64,000 nt of DNA, taken from the NCBI RefSeq assembly GCF_910596095.1, contig NC_056545.1:1782001-1846000 (forward strand), read 5' to 3'. This document shows, one piece after another, positions 24,293 through 37,156 of this stretch; position 1 is the stretch's first letter, and each line of letters begins with the position of its first letter. Origin of the DNA: Thunnus maccoyii (Eukaryota; Chordata; Actinopteri; Scombriformes; Scombridae). A program made the translations under genes and the position numbers. Below the pieces are notes generated by a model that saw only the letters and a list, made by a program, of their open reading frames with translations, was not told where the DNA came from and ran no database searches.

Positions 24293-24830
24293 GTCTGTGT
24301 TCGGACTGATCGATCAATCAGAAACTGATATTTTACTTTAGATTCACGAAACTGAGAAATGTTCCATCGACAGCTCGAGCCTCTCGGTCAGCTGATCTGT
24401 AGACTGACTCGGCTGCACTCGGCTCCTCTCGGCAACTATCGTCGCCCACAGCAAAGCGACCAATCAAAATATACAACGCAACACGCCCCGCCTTTTCCTC
24501 TGAAACTGACCAATAGCGTTCAACTTTTAAACTCGCGCAACATTCCCTTTATCCCGTCTACCTTTGTTGTTCGATATTTATAATATTTTCTCCTGAATAT
24601 GTGATATATAAATAATTTCAAATTAATTCACAGCGTCTAATCGGATGCGCACCTTCCAAAGCTTGTTGTGCTGTTCTAGAAATCTCGCCAGCTTATCTGA
24701 TGGAAGCCCGCTAACGACAGCGAGCTAGGAGCTAACTGTAGCTAGCAGCTAGCTGTGTAACATTAGTTTCGTGTTTTTGTTTTGATTGAAGAAAAAGTTC
24801 AAAGAAAACAGCTTCAGATAATTTACCGAC
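24293..24830. promoter_or_regulatory. Bidirectional promoter of RNASEK and BAP18
   Basis: The 538 bases between the two start codons separate divergent genes. Forward-strand CCAAT boxes lie at 24460-24464 (GACCAATCAAA) and 24510-24514 (GACCAATAG), with a GC box (CCCCGCC) at 24486-24492 between them. No TATA box is obvious. CCAAT pairs with GC boxes and no TATA are usual for housekeeping bidirectional promoters (established knowledge). Transcript starts are not visible from sequence. Confidence 0.7.
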
Positions 24831-26388
24831 ATGACGTCAGCTTCTGCTAAGGTAAGTCCTACCTGGTTATATTACAATGTGCATCAAACCGAACATTAAC
24901 AGTTTGAGAGCTGTGAACAAGACTCCAATCAGAAATCTGCTAATTTTACACTATTGTCGATGGTGCAAATGTAGATTTAATGAAAAGCGCTTTAACTTTT
25001 TTCTGTGAAATTAACAGAATCTAGTTGTAGATTCGGCATAGAGCCAATACACCTAACATGTCATCTTTAAATAGAAAATAGCTTTTGCACAAGCCAGTTG
25101 TGATGTGAACCATCAGTGACAGTGATGGAAAGTAACTAAGTACTGTAATTAAGTACAGTTTGAGGTACTTGTACTTTACTTGAGTATTTCCATGTGATGC
25201 TACTTTCTACATTTCAGAGGGAAATATTGTACTTTCTACTCCACTACATTTATTTGACAGCTTTAGTTACTTTTCAGATGAAGATTTGACACAATGGATA
25301 ATATAACAAGCTTTTAAAATACAACACATTGTTAAAGATGAAACCAGTGGTTTCCAACCTTTTTGGCTTTTGACGTCTTACAAAAAGCAGTGTGTAGTCG
25401 GGGTCACATTTCACATGTCTATGAGTTGTTAACAGCTCCACCAAATAGTGATTTTTCCCTCTAAACTTTTTTTTTTCTTTTCTTACATGCACACAGTTTG
25501 TTTAACTACCACCAGATGTTGCAATTAAACCAAAATCAACACATAATCCTCTTCTCTGCAGGTTGGGGAGATTTTCTCAGCAGCAGGAGCTGCCTTCACC
25601 AAGTTGGGAGAGCTGACCATGCAGCTGCACCCGGTGTCTGACTCCAGTCCTGCAGGGTGAGACACACACAAACACAAACACACACAAACACAAACACAAG
25701 CTTTTCTCCGACTTGTACGGATGCATCAGTCTACATTTGAAGGATCTTTTAACATCCAGCATGAACAGGAGGAATGATCTCACTGTTCATATGGACACTG
25801 ATTTTGTTAATCGTACGTGTAAGTTGACTCCGTCTGTCTTCGTCCTCAGAGCCAAATGGACGGAGACGGAGATCGAGATGCTGCGTTTGGCGGTGCGACG
25901 ATTTGGTGACGACCTCAACAACATCAGCACTGTGATCAAAGAGCGCACTGTGTGAGTCCGCCTGTGTTTGAACAGGATATCAAACCTCTGGTCGGATTTA
26001 TAATGTCGACATGTTCTTTAACCAGAGACAGAAGATTAATGCTATTTTAAACTTTAAACACACGTCCGGATGATAAACTGCTGACTCGGAGTTGTTTTCT
26101 TCTTCTGCAGCGCTCAGATAAAGAGCACGGTGAAGAGGAAGTTGTACGAGGACAGCAGGGTCCCCATTTCCTCTGAATCCCCGAAGAAAACCGTCAAGAA
26201 AGCCGCCGTCGCCATGACGCCGACGCCAGCCCCCGCCGCCCCCGCCATGATCGCCGTGCCGAGCTCGCAGGTCGTCGTGGCGACGGGGATGCAGAGCAGC
26301 CCCTCTCTGGCCCCGCCCATCAAGAAGCAGAAGACGGCAGGTGAGAAACGACAAGAAGTGAGTCGCGTCAGACAGATTGAGACGTGAC

Positions 26389-26420
<32 letters not shown>

Positions 26421-26924
26421 CACGTCGTCTCTTCCTCCTCCGCAGACGTGACGCTCAGCGCTCTGAACGACTCGGACGTGAACAGCGACCTGGTCGACAT
26501 CGAAGGACTCGGCGACGGCTCGTCCAACAAGAAGCTCAACTTTGACCAAGGTCGGTGTTTTTCCTTCACCGTGTCGCATCCTCAGCGTCTGATTGGCTCA
26601 AACTAGTGGTGATGTCATCAATCCTGCAGGTGTTAAACTCAGAGAACTAATTTGATGCTTTTAATTTGCAGCCTCGCTAGAAAATGATGAAGTGTTTACG
26701 GCTGCAACTAACGATTCTTTTCATTATTGACTATTTTCTTAATTAATTGATTAATTGATTTTCTGCTTTTTGCTTTTAAAATGATCTAAATGATCATCTG
26801 ATTACTATCGAAACAGTTTTTAATCGATCAGTTAATCGATGGGTTTATTGTCTCCTCAGAGAGCCTCAACCTGGACTCCAGCCTCATCATGAACTCCAGT
26901 GACCTCCCCCTCCTGTCCCGCTGA
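24831..26924 (+). CDS. bap18: Chromatin complexes subunit BAP18 (C17orf49 homologue, 205 aa)
   Basis: Six coding exons: 24831-24851, 25562-25656, 25850-25951, 26111-26340, 26446-26550 and 26860-26924; 618 bases, in phase throughout. The N-terminus MTSASAK, then [20 protein letters not shown], is that of BAP18. A SANT/Myb-like stretch follows ([20 protein letters not shown] to VIKERTVAQIK). Then come an Ala/Pro-rich region with [10 protein letters not shown] and the nuclear-signal-like PPIKKQKTA, and finally the conserved tail [27 protein letters not shown] and [20 protein letters not shown]. Human BAP18 is 172 residues; the extra length here sits in the low-complexity middle. BAP18 belongs to NURF and MLL1 chromatin complexes and reads H3K4me3 regions. 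AATAAA at 27397 ends the transcript. Confidence 0.96.
25120..25408. mobile_element. Repeat copy in BAP18 intron 1
   Basis: This is the reverse complement of most of 22968-23345, beginning AGTGATGGAAAGTAACTAAG and ending near GTGTGTAGTCGGGGTCAC. It belongs to the same short-element family as 6905-7012, with an extra GGTTTCCAACCTTTTTGGC tail. Confidence 0.65.
26389..26419. repeat. GAT trinucleotide microsatellite
   Basis: About ten GAT units in the fourth BAP18 intron. On the opposite strand it makes a histidine run in meaningless frames. Confidence 0.9.
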
Positions 26925-27396
26925 CCTTTGACCTTCCAGCTGACTCCCAGCAGAGAAACATCCTCACGCTGAGTCGCCTCCGTCACCGACACGTATTCTT
27001 TTATTCTTTTATCGTCTGACGTTCATCTGTCAATATTTAGGAAACGTCTGTTTTAGTTCATAAACTTCACATGTAAGAAGTCACACGATTTATTTTATTT
27101 AATGTTTTTTTTTTTTAGAAATATTGACTGATGAGCTTCAGCTGTTTTTCTTTCCTTTTACTGACACAGAATTATGTTTCATCGTTTCTGAAAACTTTTA
27201 GAAAATCAAAAGTCTGAAAAAAAAAGTGCAGAAAAGAAACGAAATCTGTCAGTTTTCTTTTCACGTCCTTCGCTCTCTGAAGAATAATGTGTGAAACCAT
27301 CATCATCATCATCATCATCATCACCTGCTTGCATGTCGTCGGCATGGAAACGAGTTGATAAATCATTGATGTTCTTATTTTTGTTCCTTTAAAACC

Positions 27397-27402
27397 AATA
27401 AA
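27397..27402 (+). terminator. Poly(A) signal of BAP18
   Basis: AATAAA about 475 bases past the BAP18 stop, after a 3' UTR containing a short CAT microsatellite (27299-27322). Confidence 0.6.
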
Positions 27403-27419
27403 TCAATCTGCAGCTTCTG

Positions 27420-30400
27420 AAAAAAGAGACAAAACTTCCTGCTGTCGCTCAAAGAATCTTCAACATAACTTTATTTAAACACCAGAACTCTGAACAAACT
27501 CAAATAATCAGATTTACAAGAAGAGAAAAACTCTTCAAACCATCCAGAGGAAAAGATTTCTAACTTGTTTCTCAGGTTTTTAATTAAAAGCTTAATTTCA
27601 CGTGAAAATATAAAATACTGGTAATAAACATGAGTGTCGAACATGAAGCTTCATTTATTGGTTCATCAGTTTGTCTTTAAAACGTCTGATCAACAGTTTA
27701 ACATGTTTAAAATTCTCACATTTAACAAGCAGCAAATATTTCTGCTTTAAAAAAAGTGACTAAAATGATCAATAATCAAAATATTATTTATATATATTAT
27801 TAATTTTCTGTCAGTCGACTAATCGCTGCAGCTGTAAAATAACACGTCACTTCCTGCCAGCGTCAGAAAAAACTTGAGAAACATGTTAATAATCATCTTT
27901 ATGTTGCAGCAGATTCATATTTGAGAACAGCAGGAATCGAATGTTTCGCTCTTTGATTAATTAAATAATTAATGAAAGATAAACAAAGCAGATATATATT
28001 AACATAAAGGAACTAAACTGATGTTGACGCTGAACGAACTAATAACTCATTTGTTGGAATAATTGATCAATATATATTTCCCTCTCAGCTCAAACAGGCT
28101 GTTTAACAAACCTCATGTGCAAACTCCAACCAACATGGTGTCGGTCCGTCTCTCAATACTGTCCTCCTCCTCTGCTGCTCCAAGCTCATTGGTTCCTACT
28201 GAAGAGCCTTAAAAAAAAAAAAACTCACAAATAAACAGTTTAAAAAAAAGTCTCAAACAGGAAGTAATAGTGCGTTTGTTGGGGACTATTTTCAGTGGCG
28301 GATGAATCCACGTTTTGTTTCTTTCTAACGGACGCAGAGGAAGAAGATGTTTATCACGCTGTCGGTTCGACTCTGCACATGAAGAACATCAGCTGGTGAT
28401 CAATGATGGGATCTTTTACCAATCAGTGGCTGTGATGATGTCAAAACAAACCTTTTAATTATGTTCAGTAAAACAAAAAGAGGAAGTAAACTGTATTTTG
28501 TCTTTTCTTGTTTTTGTTGGATGATTGATTGAATTAAAGGAGTTTGTCTCATTCAGTTGATTTCTGTTTAATATTTATAAACCAAGCAATTAATAGTTAA
28601 TAACAATAGTCATTAGTAACATCTGAATGGTATCACATCTGTGGCTGCAACTGACGATGATTTTCATCAATAATTAATAATTTTATATTTATATTTTTAT
28701 ATTTATATTGTTTGTTTTGTTCGTCCAACAGTTGAAAAGCCAAAAAACCAGCCAATCTTTACATCTGACAGACTGGAGAAGCAAGTTTTTACTTTGCAGC
28801 TTTTTAAATGGTTTAAATGATCAAAATGATCAGTTAGTCAATCGATCGACTCATCGTTTGGTCAGTAAAAACAGCGAAACCAGAGGAAACAGAAGCTTCT
28901 TTAATTAAAGTCAGCGGTTCATTCAGTACGGTCATTAATATGTTGAATAACGACCAGAAATGTGTTTTAGCAGAACATTATGATGTCACAGTGAAGTTGA
29001 CCTTTTGACCTTTCGGATATAAAACATCATTTCATCCTATCAAGACGTTTTTTTGTGAAACTTTGTCATAATTAGTGAATGAATTCAAAAAAACGTGTCT
29101 TGTGAGGTCACGGTGACCTTTTGACCTTTTGACCACCAAAATCTAAATCAGCTGATCCTCGAGTCCCTGAGAATGAAATAAGCTACTAAAATAAGAGCAG
29201 AGACGTTTAGAGACACAGATATGATACAGATTTTCTTTTATTGATAGTTTTCATATACAATATAATATATATTTATAGTGTGTACATGAATTGTTTCCAC
29301 TAAAAACTAAAGTCATTCTGCGTCATTTTTACAGCCATCAGGAGGGAATGAACACTTGAATATAGATTTTTTTTTTTTATTTTCAGTTGCATAAAAATAC
29401 ATCATCTCATTTGTCTTTATGTAGAGAATTTGTCCAAAAGAAACAAAAAAAAAGAAAGAAAAAAAAAAACTATTTACAGTTTGAAAATACTTGTGTGAAT
29501 GTTTCCATAGATGTGCTTTTAGTTCCCTTTTATCATCTGAATAATAAACTCTAGCAGCCCTTTTTAAAGTCGTATCGCTCCGATCGATCGACGTCGTTTT
29601 TTCAGCACTTCTGACCCGAACGAGACGCTGCTGGTGTCAGTTTGGTTTGTTTTTTTTTCTTTTTACACAAAGTCCGGTTCATAAACGACATCATGTATGT
29701 TAATAACAGAGTTTTAGTGTTAGTTTAAAGTGCTGTCAGTTTTCATCTATAACACGTCTTTAATCGATCAAACTAACGAGTTTAACAGATTCAACACTAA
29801 TAAAATGTACTTATTTTAAAAAAAAAAAACTGTTTAGCAGAACAACATATTGCTAAGAAAATGTACGTTTTTTGGGGGGGTTTTTACGCCATATTCACAG
29901 GAAATAATCCTTCTACATTTCATCCAAATTGCTAGTTTTATACAGACTTCCTGTGGCTACTCAGGAAGTTTACTCAGTTGTTTTAAAGCACTTTGAAGTT
30001 TAATTATAAGGTTTAATTCTAAGAAGTTGGATAAAAACAGCACCTGGGCATGTGTTCGAAACTACAGACAGAGTGGACATTATAAATCTTTTTTATGTTT
30101 TCCTTTCATAGAATAAAATTGTTTTCTAAATTGGCATGTAATAAATTTGTGATCATAAAAAAATGGTTTATTTAACCACTACTATTACTTCAAAGCAGTG
30201 AAATCACTTCTGATCAAGAAAAAAATGAAACAAAATCATAAATGTTCTTACAAATACGACTTGAGTTCAAATAATTTTGTCCTCTCTGGGCTTCCGTACA
30301 TGACTAACCGCTGCAGAGGGGGGCTACGGGTCTCAGGAAGGGTCAGTTTTGGTGTTTTTAAAATTGTTGGTGCTGAGAAACGACTGATCTTTCAGAGCGA

Positions 30401-31150
30401 AACGTCACTTTAATACTGAAAACTGTCGACTGGTTTCTCGCTACAAACGTTTTGTCTCGACGACGACAAACAGAAAAACACAAACAGGGTCAGAAACACG
30501 TCGCACACTCACCTCAACATCAACCAACAACCTTCTCGAGGACTGATTAAATATCACTGGCATCAGGTCGACAGAAAGCTTTTAACTTGTATTTTAAATC
30601 CAAGTATGAAGAACAAGAAAATAAAAATAAAGCAGCTTCGCCACAAATCCCCCGAAAAATACACGTCAGCAGGACCAAAATCATTAAAAACAAGATCAAT
30701 AAAAACAACTGAATTCCAGAGTGACTGGAGGTTTTCTGTAATTTTGTTATGACCATAATTAAGATTTTTAAATTAGTTTCAATAGTGAGATGGAAAGACT
30801 GTTGTTAGTTTAATCCTGTAACTATTATTATTATTATTTTCATCATCTATTAGCTGATTTGTTTGCCGAATATTTGATTAATTGTTTAGTTTATATAAAG
30901 TTAGAAAATACTGAAAACAAAAAAATTTGTGGTATTTGCTTTCAAATCAATCCAGTGATTCTGATGCACCGTTACCATGGTAACATCCTATGGTTTAAAT
31001 AAAGTATGCTAAATGTTAGCATTTACCATGTTAACATGCTAACATCTGAATCGAAGGATTAAAAAAGGAAAATTACAAAATTATTTTTAAGTGACAGCTG
31101 GAGATGAGCAGAATATCCAATCACACTGGAAATGTATTTTCAGTATTCAA

Positions 31151-31182
<32 letters not shown>

Positions 31183-31250
31183 TCTGAGTCCTGAGACACT
31201 TCTGGGAACTTGTGGCGTTGATGAGCTGATGGGAAGCTTTGAACAACATT
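27420..31250. other. Intergenic, simple and interspersed repeats
   Basis: No coding exon was recognised. 28640-28870 and 30780-30960 are GATTAGTCGATTA-type repeats. 28975-29130 has the paired phrases GTGACCTTTTGACCTTT of a common fish repeat. 30965-31050 has GTTAGCATTTACCATG-type words. 31148-31180 is an AAT microsatellite. A minus-strand AATAAA at about 29237-29242 could end a very long 3' UTR of the gene at 37-40 kb, but that is unproven. Confidence 0.55.
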
Positions 31251-31562
31251 TAAAGGACCAGTTTGTAGGATTTAGTGGCCAAGAGAAACATGAGAGGTCC
31301 TCTCTAGAACCACGGTTTGGTTTGTCCGTTCTGGGCTACCATACAAACATGGAGGTGCAACATGGAGGTGCAACATGGCGGCCTCTGTGGGAGAGGACCA
31401 GCTCCCTCTGTAGATATCAGGGCTGATTCTAAGGTAATGAAAACACAATGATTCTTATTTTCAGGTGATTAAACATTAATTAAAACATACTTATGAATAT
31501 TATTTTCTATTTCTGTCGAGTCTGTTCCACTAGACGCCACTAAATTCTACAAACTGGTCCTT
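31251..31562. mobile_element. TTAA-flanked MITE, about 310 bp
   Basis: The ends TTAAAGGACCAGTTTGTAGG and CCTACAAACTGGTCCTTTAA-type inverse (right end ATTCTACAAACTGGTCCTTT) form terminal repeats of about 29 bases. TTAA at both borders is the target-site duplication typical of piggyBac-type insertion. The interior has no frame. Confidence 0.72.
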
Positions 31563-32125
31563 TAAAAGAACCCAAGACGGTGAAATCAGGTGAAGACAAA
31601 ACCACACAGGTGAATACTGTTCTTCTTATATTACAGATATCGTAAGATTGTTCTTACAAAACTGTTGCATGTTTGCTGAAATATTTTTGGCTTACAAACA
31701 TTCTCAGAAACAGAAATTCGTACGAGCACCGGAGTGCAAACTACAGACGTCAAACTAGAGACTTACTACAGAGTCCACATCACATTTTGATCCAGATACA
31801 TAAAAACAGTTTCTCTCTTCAGACTTAAAACGTGATGGCGAGTGTGCAAACTTTAAAAAAAATAATACAGACAATACAAATGGTCTTAAAGCTACAGTTT
31901 GTGTCTGAACAGCTAAATGAATTTGGCAGCGTTTCGTTACCTCTCAGAGAAATCCGTCCTGCTTCTCGCCACTTCAGACTCTATATTATTGGTGATTAAG
32001 TAAACATATTGAAACATTTTTAAACCTCGTCAAAATAACAGGGTTGAGTCTTGTTGCTGCTTATAGAAATTTAAACCAAAAAACCGGAAACATGACAGTT
32101 TGGGACGACGTTACCGTACGTAAAC

Positions 32126-33460
32126 CATGGATGTGTAAAGAGAACTGTATACAGGCGCCAGGCTTTGAAGCCAATTTGACATAGCAGCCAAACCGTGTAA
32201 TTAAAACTTACATTGTGAAAGAGACGTCTGTAAATCAGCGGATACATTTTTCTGAGCGTCACAACCTCCGCGAAATGACTCGTCTCACTATCAGAATTAA
32301 ATCCATTCGGTCCGATCACATTTCAAAAGTCTAAAAGAGCCGCGTGATTGAATCGTTTTATCCCCAATCAAGTTAGCCGGAGGGCTAAACCGGAAGTAGC
32401 CAACTCAGCTAGCGAAAGTCACAAGTGCGCACGCTCATTGGGCCGCACAATGCGGAAGATCCGGGTACTTTCATACCGGGAAGTTCTTTTTTTTTTTTTT
32501 TTTTGCTTCATGCGCTTGTCGCTGCCCGATTTGTATCACGCATGCGCATCACTGCTCGATCTACACCACACATGCGCGTAAACTTTGACAGCTACGTACG
32601 GCAACTCCATTTAGACAAACAACATTATAGAGTTGAGTTTAACAGTTTCTGTCACTGCTCGGTACCTGACGTTACAACAGTATTACTACATCCACAAAAA
32701 TGAAAACTTTCGAATATTATCAACTTTTGAGAGATTACACCTCTAACGGTGTATTTCACCCCAGTCTTTCCAGGATGGAGCAAAGTGAAATGCGCCGTGT
32801 CGCTTCCAACCTTATAATTAAAGGTAACTTAAGCTCATTCGGCCAATATGCGCAGTAGGTTAAGTTAACATTTTCCCGGGGAAATTAGTATATGGTGACT
32901 GGACGTTGTTCCGGTTTCGAGTTGGGTGTCCCGAGTCCAGACATATATCTGTAAAAACCTAAAATGTCCCGGTTTCCAACATTCAGTACCAAATTGTCCT
33001 GGCTTTCACCACAATTAAAATAATAATTATATTATTATACTTGTTTCCATCGCTTACATAGACGTGTATCATGATCTGTCCGACTCATTAACGTTATCTC
33101 ACCTAATATAAGTTAACCCAACATGAAAACATAAACATGCATCACGCGTCTGAGTTCAACACTGATTTGTCTGTAGGCGTGTCAGCCATTTAATTTGTGG
33201 TTGTCAAGGCTGTTGCTACGACGCTCGCAGCTCTTTATGAATGAAACTGTCAGTATGCTAACGGTTAGCCGTCATGCTAAAGAGAGAGTCGGTCTCAGAT
33301 CACACCTGACATCCGTCTCCTCTGTATTGAACTACAACTCTTTGTCTGTATTTCCAGGATAACAACGAACAAAAAAGCTATTAAGACCTCTCAAATAATC
33401 AGGAAATTACTTTGTAATAAAGCCTCCGACGCTGCATCCAGTTCTCTTTATACATCCGTG
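32126..33460. mobile_element. hAT-like element, long copy (1.33 kb)
   Basis: It starts CATGGATGTGTAAAGAGAAC and ends CCAGTTCTCTTTATACATCC. ACGTAAAC (32118-32125) and ACGAAAAC (33461-33468) are an 8-bp target duplication with one mismatch. Its first 380 bases are the reverse complement of the 21.2-kb copy, and about 850 bases of further interior (32510-33400) are absent from the short copy. The interior holds no recognisable transposase. Confidence 0.8.
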
Positions 33461-33468
33461 ACGAAAAC

Positions 33469-36400
33469 ACGTATTTGAGTTTTGTGCTGATACGAAACAG
33501 AAAAAAAAAAACTGATTCACAAATGCTGAACAATTAACATCATTATATGACGTTGATATGTTACGATATTTATGATATTTTAAGTATTCAAAGTGAACAG
33601 ATTAAGTCGCATCTAATGATCAAATTTAATTAACTACTTAAGACCAAATCTCACATGGAATAAAAGCTGTTTAACACAAACCTAAAGAAAAACATTTAAG
33701 GAAATATTTCATTATTGTCTAAGACCAAGTCAGCAAGTTACAAACCTAAAACTACAACTCTGATGTGACGTCATGATTACTCTCCATCTCAAGACGCTTT
33801 GCATTGGTTTTTTTGGATGTTTTAAAGCTGTAATTTTACTGAAGCGTTTCATCCCAACAGGACAGACTCTCAGAGACAGTAACAAGTTAAAGAAATAAAG
33901 CATGAAAAAGCAGCAAAAAAGCAGCAAAACTTAACAGCATTTTTTCTTTACATGAAGATACCGATCATGTAACAGAAAGAAAGATTAAAATGGTCTAAAA
34001 CTAGTATTGTGCAAAGTCGTGACAACAGAAAATATGATGTCAAATCTGTCAGTGAAACATTTTTTTATGAACTCACTGGTTCACATCAGTTCATTCTTTG
34101 TTTTTTTTGGGGGGGGGAATAAAGACACTTCCATTAAAAACAGCTTATAGACTTTATGTACAAACACATCTCACAGGTGACAGGTCAGCTGATCACAAAC
34201 GTACGTCAGTGTGGGAAGTTTAAATCTCTCAAATCTGATGTTTTTTTTTTAAAAAAAAATCCCGACCCGTCGCTCCTCCAAAAATATGACGACATGTTTT
34301 AGGCACGATGATGAGTGAAAAGTACAAAACTGTACAATACTGTGCAAGTGCAAAAAAGCTGGAAGCAGAACTGCAGCTAAATCCTGAAACTCTCACACAG
34401 ATAATATCACCGCCTCTGACCTCTGACCTCTGACCCGTCTGGTGAAACTACACGTTTCTTGGTGAAGTCACTGTTTTGTCACTGGTGAATTGTTGCTTAT
34501 TAATGTTAATATTTTTTTGGGGGGGATGATTAACTAACTGAGCCCCAAAGAGACACCAGATAGTTTCTGTAAGTGCTGAATAAACCGTAGTGAGCTGAAA
34601 CATGTCCCCTCAGGGCCTCCGTAGTTTTAGAAATATAAACATTATGAAATAATGAACAGGACCAACTAGGGCTGGTTGATATTTTCTGATAAAATGGCAA
34701 ATATGTGCAAAGTCGCATCAAATAAATGATGATATTGGAAAAACAATGAAATGTGTTTCACTGTTGTGCATCAAATTTGAATTACAGATCATTTATTTGG
34801 GCAACAGACATGATTCAGTTATTGCCCAGCCCTAGGACTACCGTTAACAACAACTGGTGGATTCTTAAATTAAGGAGTTTTCCATTAAGTGCAAAAAAAA
34901 AAAAAAGTAGGAAAGGATCCAGAAAAAAAGAATCCAGAGCTGTTAAATAAATCAGCTGTTTTAACTCAAAATAACAGAAAAACTCCTTTTTAAAAAGTAG
35001 AACAGATGTCAGAAACTCAGGAGTAGTTGTGTTTTTATGGGGATTTCTACCAACCAATCAGATTACCTTCCTGAACTATTCTGCAAGAATCAAAATGTTT
35101 GTGAAGGACAATGTGTTTGATTTCAAGTAGAACAGACTGAAGTCAGTGAACTGGTGAACTGGTGAACTGAAAAAGCAAATGTATAAATGCACCTTTTAAA
35201 GAGGGGAAGAGTGCGGTCGCTTCCTGCAGATTCAATATGTACAATCAAACCCTGCAGGCTGAAGAAAACTGAGCACATATCAGCTGCTCCGACTGTCAAT
35301 ATTCACATATAGATACACTATAAACAAACAGACGAGGTGCCCGCAGACCACCGAGATCTTCACACGTCTGCTGACTGGGAGCCAGTTTGTTAAAAAAACC
35401 AGCATCTCATCCCGGGACAAAGTCCTCCTACAGTGAAACCGTCGGCCAAAAGTTGAACAAACGGTATAAACGAATAATCGAAGTCTGTCAAGTTTCTTCT
35501 GAAAAAAAAACAGAAGGCTTCGTTCATCGAGACGCAGCCGTGACAGACGACTAGAAAAAAACAAGTTTTCGTTAAAACACAAAAATCTCAGACTTCGTTG
35601 ACTGAAACTTGGTTCAGTGGCTGAATTTCATGTTCCGACTCTGGTTGGGATTAAAAATATCAGACAAAAAAAAAAAAAAAATCTCAACAATTACAAGTTT
35701 TGGCCTTTTAAAAAAAGCTGAAAGCTGTACCCGCTTCGTTTGGTTTCTGGGGTTCAGAGGGTTGTTTTTTTTTACAGTATTTTGTTGGATGTTCAAATTT
35801 CTGCATATTCAGTAATTAGTTTAGTTAACCAAAGACAAAAAAACTCATCATCAGCAGATTTTCTAAATACATATCATAAGAAAATTGGTTTTGTGGAAAT
35901 GATATGATGCACGTGGAGCGTGTGACCCTGCTTCACTGATCTGATTAAGTGCTGGAAGATAATCCATCAGTCATGAAACTCATGACTCTACAACCGCGTC
36001 TAAATACATCAGATGATTCCTACATCTTCCTGATAGAAAGATCAATAAGTTTACATACTTGACGTCCGACAAGTACAACAGGAGAAGAAGAAGAAGAAGA
36101 AGCAGAGTTCTGGCTGAAGTTTCTCCGTTTGGTGTCGACCGGATCGCTGACGGCGGAACCGAACGTTCCTGAAGAGCTTCCTGCTTCGGCGTCTTGATTA
36201 CAACTCAAGACCTTTTTTTATGAGAACGTCTCTTGAACCTCAGAGTGATTGATCAGAAAAAAAAAAAACCCGGAACCTCGTGAACGGCCTCCACCGATTG
36301 GTCCGACCGGATCCATCCAGGAAGCGGCAAAAAACGAGCGGCGTCCCCGTTTCGGGCTCCGACTCCTTTGACGTCCACAGAACTGATTTTTCCCGACGAC

Positions 36401-37156
36401 GCGTTCGTCTCGTTCCAGGTCTCCTCTGAGTTTTTTTTCAGGCTGGTTCACGCTTCTCGTCCACGCTACGTGAACGGCGTCGCTCAGGGATCGGATCAGC
36501 CGACTTAACTTGCTTGACGTTCAGTTACGCACGACGCGTTGAGATTTCGAAGGTGTGCTTCCTGTGGTTACCCATAACACCCTTCTCTTCTTGTACATCC
36601 TTGCGGACGCCGCGGCCTTTATTCCCGACGACACAAACCAGTGTGTCCTCGGTTTTTGTAAAAAGTTTGCCGATGCTGCTGATGAATCATCTGTAGGCTG
36701 TTTAATTTGGTGGACACGTCTTCTGGGGCGAAGCGAGTTAAGTGTCCTTCTGTCCTGCTTTTAGAGGACCAACGTGGTCCAACATGGACGTAACTGGAGA
36801 GTGACGGAGCTGTTATCCAATAGATGTGGTTAAACGTCCGGGCAGATCAGAAGCATGTGAGAAGATTTTCTTTCTGGAGCTTCTAGTTGGTAAAAAAAAA
36901 CCCAATATCCAGGGATCCAAAAGAGACACTTTCCATGAAAAGAACCCACTCAGAGAAAAGGAAACCAGACTGAACTCCTCCACTGAGCAGAAATTCACAT
37001 TTGAACTCAGATCTCGGCTTCCTGTGGTTCCTCTGGAGCTGCTGGTGGTCGGTTTGCACCCACAGTGACAGGGTCGGGACTCTGGGTGAGGAGCGGGGGG
37101 GGTGAGGTGGGGGTGGTGGTGGGGGGGGGGCAAGGGAGGGGGGTGGGGGGGTGGGT
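33469..37156 (-). other. Low-repeat stretch, possibly a long 3' UTR of the PABIR-like gene
   Basis: Few transposon marks are seen here, unlike the flanks, and no exon pair with coding character. It directly follows the PABIR-like stop at 37157 on the minus strand, so it may hold a long 3' UTR; minus-strand AATAAA occurs near 34790. 37080-37220 is a G-rich tract (many GGGGG runs) just past the stop. The open frames of 60-165 residues are low complexity and unrelated to known proteins. Confidence 0.4.

Noticed and set aside
25998-26579. 193-codon minus-strand frame with Ser-, His- and Gly-rich runs
   Set aside because: It is antisense to BAP18 exons and the GAT microsatellite; the runs come from the repeat.
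27299-27322. Possible repeat array
   Set aside because: It is a CAT microsatellite without spacers; no CRISPR array occurs in this window.
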